A stretch of 64,000 nucleotides of DNA from NCBI RefSeq assembly GCF_016920785.2, contig NW_024609857.1, forward strand, positions 74,274,252-74,338,251. The letters are read 5' to 3'. The stretch is from Ixodes scapularis. Taxonomy: Eukaryota > Arthropoda > Arachnida > Ixodida > Ixodidae. Position numbers and translations under genes: made by a program. Shown here piece after piece: positions 20,605-32,696 of the stretch (position 1 is its first letter; every line of letters begins with the position of its first letter). Below the pieces are notes generated by a model that did not search any database, was not told the DNA's origin, and saw only the letters and a program-made list of their open reading frames with translations.

Positions 20605-22173
20605 CGAGGGCCATTAAAAAGTATCCGACCTTAATTTGCTCTGCAGAAACAAATGAAGTGCAGACAGAATCTTCTGGTAGGGAGGTGGAGGGAAGATTAA
20701 TGTGTATGTGCGAATTTCATCAGGCCCGATGAAAATGTGAGTTGCTTTCAGTCAGCCTCCTAATGAGGAATTGTAGTCAGTGCTCGTCGTTTTTTCCCGT
20801 AACTCGAATAGGGTTCCTTTCAGCAGCCTTTTCATCGTAGGGAAGAGCCAGAAATCACATAGAGGCATGTTGGGAGAGTAGGAAGACTGTTTTTGCCAAA
20901 GAAACTCAGATGCGAGGATTGAGCTGGTGCCTTGTTATGATGCAGCTCCATCGTGAGCAACTTCGGCACGATTTTCGCAGACACTTCCTGCAAAGCCAAA
21001 TCCCCCTTCAAAATTGAATGCACCGAACTGGTACTTACTCCCACCTCAGCCACAAGTTCTTGAATAGGGCTGCGATTGTCCTGCATGGTAAGTCCGCAGT
21101 TGGCTAATCATGTCGTTATTTCGGCTTGTTGAAGGCCTTTCTGAAAGTGCGTTTCTCTCCACTGACATGCATGGTTTGATCAAGTTGTACCACACCTTAA
21201 AGGAGCGGTGCAACAATTTTCGTACTTTGCGCAAATACCGCTTAAAACGGATCCCCAACGTTAATGACCTATGAAACACGCGTTCGTTTTCACCCCACGC
21301 AATAGAAGTCCCAGAAGAAAATTAAAGAAAAACGAACAGCGTTCACCCCCTCAACTTAATCTCAACTCACAGCCAGAACAAGCGGCCACGTGATCTGGAG
21401 CCGATTATATGCCGCCAGTGTTCATCATAGCCACGCGCTGGGGTTGGCAAAGCGCAGGACACGCGCTGAGTTCCAGACATTGTTATGGCTCGGCTGTTGT
21501 CGTCGTTGCAGCGATTGGACACGGGTCACAACCCGAATGCTTCTCGAGCTAGCAATTATCACGAGCCCAAGTCGAGTGCCCACGCAATGCTCGGGTCCAA
21601 TCTATGAACCGCATTCAAATATCGTCACTTGGGTGTACTGCCATCCCCACGTTACGTCATCCAATTTTGCAAAGGAGAGATTGAATGAAAATGATTGCTT
21701 TTGTCCTTGAAATTACACCGCAACAAAGGAGTTTCTAGGCCAGTGGCCTTGCCTGTGAGTATCCTTGAGTCCCAGGTGTGCCAGTAAGCTCGTGTCAAGT
21801 GAAAAACATTCCAGTTGAATATCGTTGCACAGCTCCTTTAATGTTTTTTAATGCCCATGGCATCGTCCTCGAACTCCTGCTGAATATTTCGAATTGTTTC
21901 CACTTGAGTGTCAGCAAGCTTGAATCAAAATTTGATGCAATACCTCTGTTCAAACTATTTAGTCATGTTGTCAAAAAAAAAAAAAGACGACGAGCACTAA
22001 CTATACGTCATCACTCCGAGGCCGACTGCCTGCGACTCGTATTTTTTGCCGGCCTGATAAAATTATTGCGTGCGCATTAAAGTTCCCTTTGCCTCCCCAC
22101 CAAATAAAGCTGTCCGCGCTTCATTTGTTTCCGCGGTACCAAGTCAGGTAGGATACTTCTTAAACAGACCTTG
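20605..22173 (-). pseudogene. mariner transposon remnant split by a MITE
   Basis: Outer inverted repeats of about 55 bases share AAGTATCC...ACC and GAAACAAATGAAG and are flanked by TA. Minus-strand pieces give QVETIRNIQQEFEDDAMGI (about 21,900-21,850), then ERNALSERPSTSRNNDMISQ and a block like EVGVSTSSVHSILKGDL and SAKIVPKLLT (about 21,150-20,950), all characteristic of mariner transposases. After KLLT the frame jumps to the HHNKAPAQSSHL region, so most of the catalytic DD(34)D core is deleted. Stops and frameshifts add to the damage. A TTAA-flanked MITE (21,201-21,837) interrupts it. Confidence 0.8.
21201..21837. mobile_element. TTAA-flanked MITE (AGGAGC family), copy 1
   Basis: It starts AGGAGCGGTGCAACA and ends GTTGCACAGCTCCT, with TTAA outside both ends, as in piggyBac or Kolobok elements. 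The 637-bp body contains CGGCCACGTGATCTGGAGCC, shared with copies at 43,447-44,145 and 59,969-60,596. It is inserted in the mariner remnant, so it is the younger of the two. Confidence 0.85.
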
Positions 22174-24055
22174 TACACCAATTAAGTATGTAGTGGCATA
22201 ACGTGGTGGTGGTGCTCCAGGCGAACTTTCAGTTTAGAGTTGTGGGCCAGGAAAGTCACCTGCGCCTGGCAATCCATGTTTTTTTTTTTTTTTTTTGTAG
22301 AAATCTGTCTTTGACAGGATGGCAGTGCACATTGCTCAACTAGAGTTAAGCCTCAGCCACTTTAAATATATTGTACTAAGGAACATTTCTGGTTGCTTGA
22401 CATTTTTTTCTCTCCTTTGCAGTCAACTGTTACCACATATTGGATATTAGTGCTTCCACTGAAATCTAATATATATATATGGCACAATCGCCATGCCTTC
22501 ACAACCTAGTACCTGTACTTTTTATTATCAGCTCTTTCACTTTTGTGAGTCAGGCAAGCACAATTCAGAATGTAAACATATTAAGGTTGGACTCCCCGCC
22601 CGGTTGAGCCTACTGCTCACAGCTGTGCCAATTTATCACAGCCGGGTGATAATAAGGATCTAGCTGGTGTACATTTATCTAGGGTTTCAATGTACACAAA
22701 AATTCTACACAGATAAATATACACAGGAAGTGTACATTTATCAAGTTTTTTCTTGTTTTTGTTTTTGCTGTGATTTAAACATCCTGCATGGTCTGTACTG
22801 AGCACAGCTTCTATGCCGTGTGAGGCATGCCACCACTGATGTTCGTCAGATACTGAGAGAATCAATCCATAAAGTCTCTTAAGAACGACCAACAAACAGC
22901 CAAAGCCAACTGTAGCAAAGCCAACAGGAAAAAGAAAGAGGAAATGCAGTTCATGGAACCAACCAAGAGGACGGATTTCTTCGGTGTGCCGCAGAGCAGC
23001 TGACCTATAAATCAGTCCCTCCAGTAGCCGTCCCAGGATATCGCCTTTAGGAAGCAGGACCGGATCCCCTTCAACCTGAAAATATAAAGCAAAATTTTCT
23101 GTGCTTTTGCTGCTATGAACTCGGTACGCATTGCACACTTTGCTGTGCCTTCCCCGCGTGACTTAGCCGTAATACTTCTAACGCAAACCACTACAAAAAA
23201 TGTAAGCCTGTTTCGCAGGTATTTCACAATGTTATTTTCTAACACTTGCTAATGGAACTGCTTTCAATTCGCTCCTGCTTCTTGATAGAAGGGATAGTGG
23301 CATAGACCTGTCATAGGATAAGCAAAGACGTTAAATTAACCAAGTATTTCCTTTGCTGCCTGAGACATTCAAAGTAACAAGATACATACTTTGCGACACC
23401 GACCCAGACCTACTAACAAAAACAAGCTTAATGCTCACTTATCTCGCGATACATATAAACAAAAGTCAGATCCCTATAATTCAAATGTGTCAAAATGTCC
23501 ATAACTTATCGTGAGAACACAGCAGCCTGCACAATCTCCATTTTCAACTAGAAGCTCACTTCTTCGCCATTTTGTGCTGCCAAGAGTGGTCAAGTAACCA
23601 CTTAACCTGCAAGATCCATTGCTCTGCAATGGTGATCAAGAACATTCAAGATTTATGGCTTCCGGATTCAGCAGTCACTTACAAAAAAAAAAAATAAAAT
23701 GTGGATTAGTTGCTGCAAGATTGCTTAACAGCAGTTTTCCTATTTAGCTGCAGTGCAATTCGCCATATTATGGGCAAGTCAGGAAACCTTCTTTTGATTT
23801 GATAACTCAGGCTGACGCATCATATGCACTAGATCATTTGTGAAAATCCCACAAGGTCACGTAAGGCACACAAGAAATTGAAGGAGTATCCCGTGTGTTC
23901 TCGGCGTACCTATGCCGTGACACACTGTTGACGTCTATATGCGGGTCTTGTACAGCCCTTTCCCGTGATGTCATTTGGCGCCGGCGTGGTGAGCTTTATG
24001 GTATGCGCAAGGTCTACTAAAAGCGCTGTGCATGAATAGAAGTTTCATGGCTCAC
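22174..24055. other. Intron of the SWIM/YqaJ locus; one doubtful exon
   Basis: A minus-strand frame downstream of an acceptor-like TATTTTCAG at 23,075 stays open to 22,617 and begins VEGDPVLLPKGDIL. I do not recognise the product, and its place in the SWIM/YqaJ transcript is unproven. The rest is AT-rich with a T tract near 22,280. Nothing else is supported. Confidence 0.3.
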
Positions 24056-24225
24056 TTTTTCAAGACCCGGGAGGTTGAGGATCTTCCTCGGAGCACTTCT
24101 CCCCGACCGCTCTCTTCTGCCCCTTCCCCCACTTTTGTGGCAAGTCTGTGGACGCCAGTACGTTGAAGTTCGTCTTGGCGTTGATATGTAGCGGCATTGC
24201 CACAACGTGCTTACACTTGTAGTTC
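24056..24225 (-). CDS. SWIM zinc-finger exon (second half) of the SWIM/YqaJ protein
   Basis: After the acceptor TTTTGCAG the exon reads NYKCKHVVAMPLHIN...STDLPQKWGK, the CxH half of a SWIM finger and the Asp-Leu-Pro-x-x-W-Gly motif that usually follows it in animal SWIM/YqaJ proteins. It joins the previous exon in phase (AA|G). The frame meets TGA at 24,060. A strong donor (AAAAA|GTGAGC) lies just past it at 24,056, and would be reached in frame only if one base near CCCGGG were removed. This suggests a one-base frameshift or an assembly error. Confidence 0.6.
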
Positions 24226-24894
24226 CTGCAAAATGGCAATGTTCTTACCTTGCAATTAAACAGCATATCCAATATGAGTCATAAAATGTGAACAGTCTCA
24301 CCCTCATAGCAGTACTTTTCTCATGCAACTTCAATATTATTTGAATGAAATTAAAAGTGTATGTACAAGTTGGCAGTATGCAATGCCAGTAGAGCTGAGT
24401 GCTAATAGACTTGAAAGAGTAATCTACAGAGAATAGCAAGACATCAGATTTTACCGAGTATTTTAACATTTTAACACGAAAATCACTCGCAGCTTAGTGG
24501 TATCTAAGCAACCAGCAGCTGCATAAATGTGAGAATGTTATGTGGCTCCATATATTTTAGTTTAAAGGTTGCTGATACGAGCAGCTGCACTCGTATTAGC
24601 AAGTAATACTTTTCTTTTTGTAGCGCATCTGGTTACTATGTAGGGGCCCAAAGAAAACTATTCTACAACTCTAATACACCTAGCTACAGGAATATTTGCG
24701 TAATCTTTTTTGACAGAAGAAAGAAAAACAGCAATGGTTTGCACAAACAACTGCCATTGGCCTTTGGATGATCGAATATTAGTTTATGAAATGAAACGTT
24801 ATCCCCAAGGTTTAACACTCGTCGCTCGAAAATTACGACATTGCAAAGAAGTTACAAAACCGCTAATTCAAAAAATTAAAAAAAGAAGAAAAAA

Positions 24895-24975
24895 AAAGAG
24901 ACGGGCGCGCGGAATCGAATTTGGGACTAGCGCCTCGGGAAGCGAGCACTTTACCACTGAGCCACGGGAACAACG
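24895..24975 (-). repeat. tRNA-like SINE head
   Basis: On the minus strand TGGCTCAGTGGTAAAGTGC (A box) and AATTCGATTCC (B box) are correctly spaced, but the acceptor and anticodon stems do not pair. It is a tRNA-derived repeat or pseudo-tRNA, not a tRNA gene. It lies in the intron of the SWIM/YqaJ locus. Confidence 0.5.
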
Positions 24976-25128
24976 AAGAACGTCCGATTATATTCCGAAA
25001 ACAAGGCGCAGTACTACACCGTTGATCGCAAATTGTTTCGCTCCCGCCTCCTCGATCGATTTCATAGCACGCCGGCCGATAAGTACATACAACCTAACCA
25101 AGTAATGATACACGGCATGTTTCTTTAC

Positions 25129-25381
25129 TTTGCTTTGCAGGAGCCCGATGTGTCACCGACTTTTCTTCCATTCAGTGTTATCTCCAGCTTGTGCGAGTGC
25201 GAAGTCAGTGCCGACGTCTGGAGAACGAATCCAATGAACGTGCAGCAGTCCTTATCCACCTTATTGATACTGCAGGGGAAGACGTTCCCCGCTTCAAGAA
25301 CTCGTTCGCCCTCGAGCAACAGCCGGGATGTTTCGTGGGCCTTGTCCACGAACGCGTTGATGCTGCTTACAGGCAGCACAA
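25129..25381 (-). CDS. Exon 2 of the SWIM/YqaJ protein
   Basis: The exon starts after CCCATTTTCAG and ends GCAAA|GTAAAG. It encodes about 84 residues with INKVDKDCCTFIGFVLQTSA and KVGDTSGSCKA. The latter is the first half of a SWIM finger (CxC-xn-CxH), but the first Cys of CxC is Gly (GSC instead of CSC). The phase fits both neighbours (G|TT in, AA|G out). The missing zinc ligand suggests loss of function or sequence drift in a duplicate. Confidence 0.6.
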
Positions 25382-25449
25382 CTGAAAATGGGTACACAGT
25401 TGTAACGGGCTGCCCGGTAGAATAGAAGCTAAAGAAAAGCTTCGCTTAC

Positions 25450-25483
25450 CTTCAACGGTAGGTCGCACATGGTCAGCATCCAT
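25450..25483 (-). CDS. First coding exon of the SWIM/YqaJ protein (too short for a standard ORF scan)
   Basis: An ATG in good context (GCACCGCAATGG) at 25,483 opens eleven codons that end at a donor GAAG|GTAAGC at 25,450. The single leftover base joins exon 2 in frame (G|TT) across a 70-base intron. The upstream minus-strand DNA is GC-rich, as a promoter/5' UTR might be. The short exon is inferred from splice signals and phase only. Confidence 0.5.
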
Positions 25484-25669
25484 TGCGGTGCCCGAGACAG
25501 CCGCCGAAAACGACAAGTTGGCCCGTACCGTCTAGTCCACGCAGCCGCGCTTCCCTGCAGCGACCGGTTCCCTGTTAGCCTGCAACCGGCTCCCCGGAAG
25601 CAGTTGTACGGTAGCCGACTTAGGAACTTGACCGGGTCGAGTACAAAAACGAAAAAAATGCGTTAAAAT

Positions 25670-26935
25670 AAACCTTAAGACCACGGTCCCACTGAATGAG
25701 GCAGTTTAGGTACTTTTTGGCAGGTCATTTCTCATCTCCTTTTAAATAGTGTTTTGTGAGATTAATGTCATTCGAAAGGCAAGGCAATCCTCTTTCAGTT
25801 GATATTATGTATGTGTTGGTTTTTACTGTTCATGCGCATTTGTAGCGTTACGAATATAATGGCGCGGACCCTCACTTGCTCCGCTAGTTCATGTTTTATG
25901 AACGATTCATTAAAGATAACACGGTTACAATATAGCAGTTTTGTTAAGATGATATCGGAGCAGAATGTAACGATACACTTTATTGGTATTTGCACTACTT
26001 TGTTTTTTTCATCCCTACAAATATTGCCCTAAAATTGACATTTTTCAGCACAAATATGTTTTTAATGACACGCCATAGGGCAATGAAATTAGCTACAGAT
26101 GTAGTGCTTATAATTGGTAATTTGCAGAAACAAATTTAATGTTGTGTAAAATTTGTTTTGTTTAGATATTTTATATCAAACGTAGCACTTTTTTGTGCTT
26201 CGAGTCATGGTACTTCAAATGCCGCTGAGGAAATAATTAAACTATGATAAAATCTTTTATAACATTTAGAGCTAAAATGGCTGCCCAAGAGGTGGACGAT
26301 GGCTTTTTTTCATTTTCAAAGTCATAACGCTCCAGGAGCGTTTCAAACTTACCTGTTTTGACGCATATCTTTTTTGGACATCAAACAGATTTATTGGCAT
26401 CTAATAATATTTATTGTTTGGAATAGATATACATTGCGATGTATTAAATTTTCCCAATGATCTTGCTTTGGTTTCTTAATAGGTGTAGAGCTTAGCTAAT
26501 TTTAAAACAATTAAAAACTGTTTGGGTGTTTTGTTGCGCTACCTGGCGGATGGCAGACAAACTGCTGATTTCTAATGTTCAAAAAATTTCCGACGGCGGC
26601 ATTGGCGTCTGTATCATCATCAATCTCCGTGTCCTTTTACCCTCACATTTAAAAAATATATTGGAATATTTCCTATCAATAACTAAACGGTTTAAGTACT
26701 GGGTCAGGCTAATAAATCTAAGACAAATAATTACACAAGCGTAGCGTGATATAATGTGTTCATTATTCGATATGATTGAAATCAATAAACAATGAAGACG
26801 AAGAGGAAAAGAATACACCCGAGTTCACTTTATGCCTAGAGTCACTAAATGAGCTTTAAAGTATCGGCACTCCGTTTCCCAAAATTGTTTTGGACGCCGC
26901 CATTTTGGGTTTTGCTCAGAGCAAACGCAACTGCC
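25670..26935. other. AT-rich intergenic DNA
   Basis: No frame, repeat border or RNA gene was recognised. Confidence 0.5.
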
Positions 26936-26947
26936 GATCATCAAGAT

Positions 26948-27080
26948 CCAAAAGTACGACTTTTGGATCCCCCCCCCACCCCCCCCCCCCCCCCCCGGGC
27001 ACACGCCTTTTTTTTTTTTTTTTTATAAAATAACAAAAATAAAATTTGCTTTTTTTTTTTTTTTTGAACGGAAAAAAAAA
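26948..27080. repeat. Poly-C, poly-T and poly-A tracts
   Basis: A C run (26,950-26,996) is followed by T runs and an A run. Such tracts create spurious Gly/Lys/Phe-rich frames and are prone to assembly error. A second poly-C run followed by (CA)n lies at 27,643-27,680. Confidence 0.85.
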
Positions 27081-27648
27081 AGATTTTTGCGGAGCTGTAG
27101 GAAACGAGGTCAATCTCTTTCTATGTACAGTTTCTGTGGAATGTCCGTTTTTTCTTTTTTTGAGCTGGAACTGGGAGTGGGAAGCCCCAGGGAAGCCACA
27201 GTGCGTGACAAAGGCCATTCAGGGCGAAGTTTGAGGAAGCAGAATGTAGCTTTGTGAGTCCTTCGTTCAAACTAGCCCCCTCACGCACACCACACACAGA
27301 AATGAAATAATAAAAAAATCCTGCTTAGGATACCTACTCGCAGCCCTTAGGAGAACCAGAACCGAAGAATGCCTAAAGCCGATGCAAAATATAACAAAGA
27401 CAGTTGAAATATTTCCCCATTTCCCCTACGTGGTCTTTGTGACAAGCAATGTTTCGAGTTGAGAAGTGGTCGGGGCGATCTCTTCCGCGAATGAATACTA
27501 CACATGATCCGTTTCAAATCCTGGAGCTGCTGCTCCTTTGTATAACATGCGAGTTCATCCACATGTGAACAATAAAATGAGCGACGCAAACTTTGAGCGA
27601 CAACCCTTGCTCAAGCTTAACAAGATCTAGAACCCCCTCCGCCCCCCC

Positions 27649-27679
<31 letters not shown>

Positions 27680-27844
27680 ACTGTCGAACGCCCAAATCAT
27701 TAAACGTCTTCAAACGAATTCTATGCTTGTGTCCGCATTGTGAAGGTTCAACGACCACGAAGACGGAGTCAGATTTCTTCTTCAATACTTGTGCAAATGT
27801 GAAATATAGGTTGGAAGTAGTTCATTGTTATGAGCGCTAAAGAT
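27081..27844. other. No recognised gene
   Basis: Intergenic DNA. It contains the poly-C/(CA)n tract at 27,643-27,680 and no supported gene. Confidence 0.5.
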
Positions 27845-28005
27845 GTGTCTTCACACTATAAAGTAATCGGAAAAGTAACGATTACTTCTTTAAGTAATGT
27901 CCAATTACTTTTGCCGTCGAGTAATCAAGTAATCTAATCGAATACTTTTTAGCCAAGAGTAATAGTAATTGTAATCAATTACTTTTCTTTAGCAACGTGT
28001 ACAAG
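27845..28005. mobile_element. End fragment of an AATTACTTT hAT-like element
   Basis: Repeated AGTAAT/ATTACTTTT motifs and the terminal CAACGTGTACAAGACTG resemble the right end of the element at 5302-6696 (GTAACGTGTACACGTCTG). The other end was not found, so this is a fragment next to a Gypsy integrase pseudogene. Confidence 0.5.
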
Positions 28006-28054
28006 ACTGATTCAGAGAGATGACACCTCCTGGTCAACCAACATAGAGCCTTTT

Positions 28055-28640
28055 CTACTCAAGTTTTACATGAAAGGCCCGACTTCCGCTGAAATTCCTC
28101 ACGTAGACGAGTTGTCCGACCGAATAAACTGCCATTACTCCCCATCTGGGAATCTCTCGATCTTTGTTCGTAGGCCATATTATCATGAGATCGAGGGATG
28201 TGGCTCTTCGTCCGCCGAATATTGCTTCGGCGGGTTTTTTTCCGTGTAAGATGAGACCGTCGCGTGCTGCCGAAACAAGAACCTGGCGATTCTTCACTGC
28301 ACTGCTTCTTCCGTAGGCTTCAAAAGGGCTTTTTTTCGTTTCGCACACCATCTGTTCTGCTTGCCCGTTAGTTGCAGGAAGGTATGGTGCACTAATGTGA
28401 CGCCTGATGCCGGTTCTTTTTCTTCAAAAACTTGTTTATTTTATTTGAAGCAAGCTTTGGCGCGTTATCAGACAAAAGAATTTTCGGTAGGGCAAAAGTA
28501 GGTTAAAGAGACCGTAGAACGTCAATGACGTGTTTGGACGTCGTGGCAGGCATCGTGTAAACTTCCAGCCACTTAGAGTACGCACCGCCCATGACTCCGC
28601 AGATGTGGATACGTTTCGCCACCCATCGACTGAATAGTGG
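28055..28640 (-). pseudogene. Gypsy-type integrase pseudogene
   Basis: In broken minus-strand frames one sees AYSKWLEVYTM (core, around 28,580), PKILLSDNAPK (second Asp of the DDE triad), then after a frameshift SAPYLPATNGQAEQMV (the Glu) and KKPAEAIFGGR...FSVGQLVYVRNF. These are in the order of a Ty3/Gypsy integrase core and C-terminal region. At least one frameshift (about 28,390) inactivates it. No LTR was seen nearby. Confidence 0.75.
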
Positions 28641-30210
28641 ATCGTTTTCAGTTACTGTTCATGTTGGCGTTGTACTCAAGGAGGACTTCGAGTCTTTCCA
28701 CAAAGTTAGCCCAGGTGCCAGGACTTTTGTCGAAAACGGTGAGTGTTCGAAACGTCGACAACGTCGGTAGCCACGTGTTGTGCTTGACACTGGACACTTA
28801 CCATTCGCTGAGAAGAAACTTGCTTGTCCGTCTGCCATGAGTCGTCTGATATCAGGTCATCACCGCAACACCATCTCCCGACAAAACTGGTCTTCATTGT
28901 CCCCATGTTCATAGTTAGCAATCACGTCAACTTATAAATTCCCGAACGCTCATAACTTGCCGTAGCTAAACGCCGTTCATTCATAACGTCTTCATTGCAA
29001 ATAAACGTCTTCCTATTTCTTCTGATGGTTTTTATCATATTCCTCCTAAGCTGTACTTACAACATTATGTGTGTCGGTACTTCCGAAAATATTGCAACGT
29101 CGTTTGTTTTCTGGGAAATATAATGTAACAACCTTTACAACATCTTCCGGATCCCGTGAAACATAATATTTCGTGACCTTTTTTAAATCGTCATTAAAAT
29201 GGTGAGGTAAGTACCGTAAATCGCGAAGCAGTTTACTTGACGTCCGCTTCCACTGGTGTCTTGGAAGATTGGGTCTACTGAGCGTGCATTCCTGCAGAGG
29301 AAATTTTCATTGATAGAATATTGACACGTCAATCAACATTTGATTCCTTCTTGGTAAGATTTATTGCGAAAGCCCGTTACAACCGCCGAACCGCATCTCC
29401 CTATATCAGAGAACAATTAATACCCAGCCTGACATCCTCGCATACATCCGTTTGCTGGGCCACGCTACTTGAGCTAGCTGAGCACAGCTGGCAGCGGCGC
29501 GAGCAAGGCCACGAGGGGAACGTCATGGTGCTCAAGCCATCCCACTGTGAATCAATGTTTCGGCCACCCCACTAGAGTGCCTTCATACACACGCGCGCTT
29601 TTGCTTGAGTGGTGACATCTCAGCCATTTTCACGCCCAATCGTTTTTTTATGCATTTTGAAGTGCGCGCAATACGGTGTTACTCAGCTCGAGCGCGCAGC
29701 TTTGGCTAATGCATAGACGCCATTTTGTCGCCCAAGTCACGCACCGAGTGCGCGAGAGTGTCACGCGCTGGCACATTCAGTGCAACAATGGATGTCTTCA
29801 CCCTGAGACAGACAGACATGTAGGCACCCTACACCCCACGGGTGCGTGTCGCCATCTTTTGGTTGAACTAACGCCTTGATCAAGATGACTGCCGTGGGAC
29901 CGCAGCCTTAAACACTCGTTATAATAAAAAAAAAGCGAAGACCCTGACACTCCACCCTTCACACAGAGCGCAAGAAACGGTCACGTGATCCCCTATCTAC
30001 GTCACGACGATAGGCCCGTCAGGTGGCGGCACATCATGTTCTCGGGGCTAATAGTGGATTGCCATGGCTCAATCGGCCGGGTTTGATAGCACGAAAAGCA
30101 GACACCGTCCAATAGTCATTTTGCTAAATTTCCCAAGCACCAAGGTGCATGCTACGAGTGTAGTTACATGCTCTGCACGTGCTGGCATCTGCAGTAGCAT
30201 AGCCTCCTCT
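28641..30210. other. No recognised gene
   Basis: Short frames only. The inverted word GCATAGCCTCCTCTATA at 30,197-30,213 pairs with TATAGAGGAGGCTATGGC at about 30,773, suggesting the edges of an outer inverted-repeat element around the MITE at 30,211-30,390. Confidence 0.4.
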
Positions 30211-30390
30211 ATAGACCTTTCCAATGTTTACAAAATCACAGTCCAGCGTGCGATCTTCACAGTCCAGCGTGCGATCTTCACAGCCCAGCACGTGCGTGTT
30301 CGTCGCTTCGGAAAGTGAGCAAAGCGCGCGCCATAGGCACAAACACTGGAAATGGCACCGGCCACACGTTCGTCTATGGAAAGGTCTATA
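30211..30390. mobile_element. Short TA-flanked MITE
   Basis: TAGACCTTTCC at the left and GGAAAGGTCTA at the right form the terminal repeats. Inside, CAGTCCAGCGTGCGATCTTC is duplicated in tandem. Its ends resemble those of the cluster at 2766-3774. Confidence 0.6.
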
Positions 30391-31799
30391 CTGACAAAGC
30401 CTCGCAGATCGCCACGAGAAGCGGCCGCTGAAATTGAAGAGGTGGAGCGGCAGACAATGGATGAGAGGAGAGCCACGTGACGGGCGCCCCGCTGCGGCGA
30501 GACGCCGAAACACACTTCTTCCGAGCGATGGAATGTCCACTCGTGCTCCTCGCTTTCCTCGTGTACCGCTTTTTCTCGCCGGGTTTGAAAACAATGCTTC
30601 GGGTCGTCGCCGCTGCAAAAGCTGCAGCTTTTGCAGCGGCAACGTCACCGCGCACGTGCGCTGACGTCCAGGTTCCTTGAGAAATGCTCTCTGCTACCAG
30701 ATCCTCGCACTCCAAATCTGCGACCGCGCGGGCACTCTATGGTTCCGTCGTCGAACTGCCAGGCTTTGTGAGTATAGAGGAGGCTATGGCAGTAGTAACT
30801 GTTTTAAAGCAAAAGCCTAAAACTAAATTTGCTTTGCACGCGCGTTCGTCAAAGCCTTATTATGATTATTGACTTCGAATATCTTATAAGGGAAAGCCCA
30901 GCGCGCCCGGAGCATAGAATTACACTTTCAGAATTCCCCTCGATGCTTGGATAATTTAGTAGTAGGTCTATTTTCACTGGCACCGAACTACACGGTTTTC
31001 AATTTATGATAGTGTTATATACAGTTCTTACATGCTGGCCAACCATGCTGCCGGTGTACCGCCAGCCTTTCACTGCTCACTTCTTTCTCATCGTTTCTAG
31101 GAGAGAACTTCGTCGTCCTCTTTCGAACTTGGAAGGAAATTTCAACGAGGCTTGTCTTCAGTTCGGACTGCCAAACATTTAGAAACTTTCCAAACAAGTG
31201 TTAATTCAATTTTACCTTACCTAATATCTGTACCACGAGCAACAAAAAGTGTTTCTTAAGCTCAAATGTAAGCCGCGCTGCGTCGCGAGAACCCGCTAGC
31301 GGGCGTTCTTAACTTTACCACAAAAGCCACTTATATTCGCTACAACCAGTAGGTGACACCACTACCACCCCATATTAAACCCGGAGCAATCGCTCATCCA
31401 GCCCTTCTCAAACCTGGCTAGGTACTTCTAGGTACTATCACGATCAATATGAGTGCGAGCGCTAGCGACATATCTTTTCTAGCGATCGCCGCACCACCCT
31501 GTACTTCCGGGTCGTCTGCTAGTGAAAAACGGTCGGTGAAACCGCGAAACTGTTCACCAATGACGCAGAGCATTTTTCGCTAGCAATGTGCGCCAGCAAA
31601 AATAACTTTAAAAAATATCTTTAGGGTCATCCTTTCGATTAGGGAGTTATAGTGGATTATTTCTCTGACTCCGAAAACGACACCCGATACTTCGCCGACG
31701 CCTTTTAAGCTTGCATCATATTGTTATCGGAGGTTTCAAAACAATCAACTAAGCTTGGTAAAAGCTTGGTCTGCTGGGCAAGTTGGTAACTGACATTCA
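30391..31799. other. No recognised gene; short palindrome at 30,620
   Basis: GCTGCAAAAGCTGCAGCTTTTGCAGC near 30,620 is a perfect 26-base palindrome. Frames of 60-170 codons on both strands overlap here without recognisable motifs. The remainder is AT-rich. Confidence 0.45.
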
Positions 31800-31801
31800 T
31801 A

Positions 31802-32198
31802 TTAAAAATATAGTAAAAAGACGGAACAAATAGACGAAGAAGCACTAGTCCTGTGTGCTCCGTCTTTTTGTCCCGTTTTCTTTGCGCTATTTATAAAATC
31901 AACAGACTGTTTATTATTTACTTCGCGTGAGTTTTGCGATAACAAAGGTCCACCAATACGCAGAGGCAAGAAGTTAGCGCGGTGCGAGCGTGGGTGATAT
32001 CCTTCATCATGGAAAACAGTGCCAAAGAAACGACGATGACGTAGAAGAAAGAAACAGGACATCCTCATCGTTTTTTTCGCGCTGTTTTATTATGATGAAG
32101 GATATCACCACTCACTCTCGTACCGCGCTAACTTCTTGCCTGTGAGTATTGGTGGACCTTTGCTATGCAAAACTCACGTGAAGTAAGTAATAGGCAGT
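31802..32198. repeat. Inverted repeat with ~105-bp arms
   Basis: The segments at about 31,903-32,008 and 32,093-32,198 are complementary. The left contains GCAAGAAGTTAGCGCGGTGC and the right GTACCGCGCTAACTTCTTGC. The spacer and left flank contain AAGACGGAACAAA...CCGTCTTTTTGTCCCG and TTTGCGC, of the type seen at PLE 3' ends. It may be a snap-back derivative of a retroelement. Confidence 0.6.
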
Positions 32199-32202
32199 CT
32201 TA

Positions 32203-32392
32203 TACCCCTGTCAGACGGGCACGTTAAATGACATTTAAGCAAAATGACATTACAGCTCGGCCAATCCGCGTCTTTAATACGCCATGCTGCGCGTGCACGC
32301 GCCACGTGCAGAACCAGGATCACGAGCTGATTCGCCGAGCGGTGAATGACATTCGATCAAAATGACATTTACTTTCCCGTCTGACAGGGGTA
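32203..32392. mobile_element. MITE with TACCCCTGTCAGACGGG ends
   Basis: Perfect 17-bp terminal inverted repeats (TACCCCTGTCAGACGGG / CCCGTCTGACAGGGGTA) enclose 156 bp in which AAATGACATT is repeated. Non-coding. Confidence 0.85.
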
Positions 32393-32696
32393 TTGCTATT
32401 CAGACTTGGCGGGCTAGACAATCCGGAAGCAAGGCTCGACTGCAGCGCTGCTAGTTCTCGTGACCTCACTGAGCCCAGCAGGCGGAGCTGTGAAACTGAG
32501 CTTGCTCCAGTAACGTTGGCTAGAACCAGCGGATTTCACGATAACACAAAATGACGTTACTTCTTTGTCTTGTTTATTCCTCAGAAATCCCATGGAGTTC
32601 TTCTGAGTCAGAGTCACTAAATTGCGGACGTAAGTAGTCATCCCCCGGTTGTCAGACTACGCTACTGTGGTTGCCAGGCTGTCACGATCTCTCTAA

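Noticed and set aside
22617..23138. Additional exon of the SWIM/YqaJ protein
   Set aside because: A fair acceptor and an open frame exist, but the product is not recognisable and no phase-compatible donor could be tied to its neighbours.
24895..24975. tRNA gene
   Set aside because: A and B boxes are present but the acceptor and anticodon stems do not pair; read as a tRNA-derived repeat.
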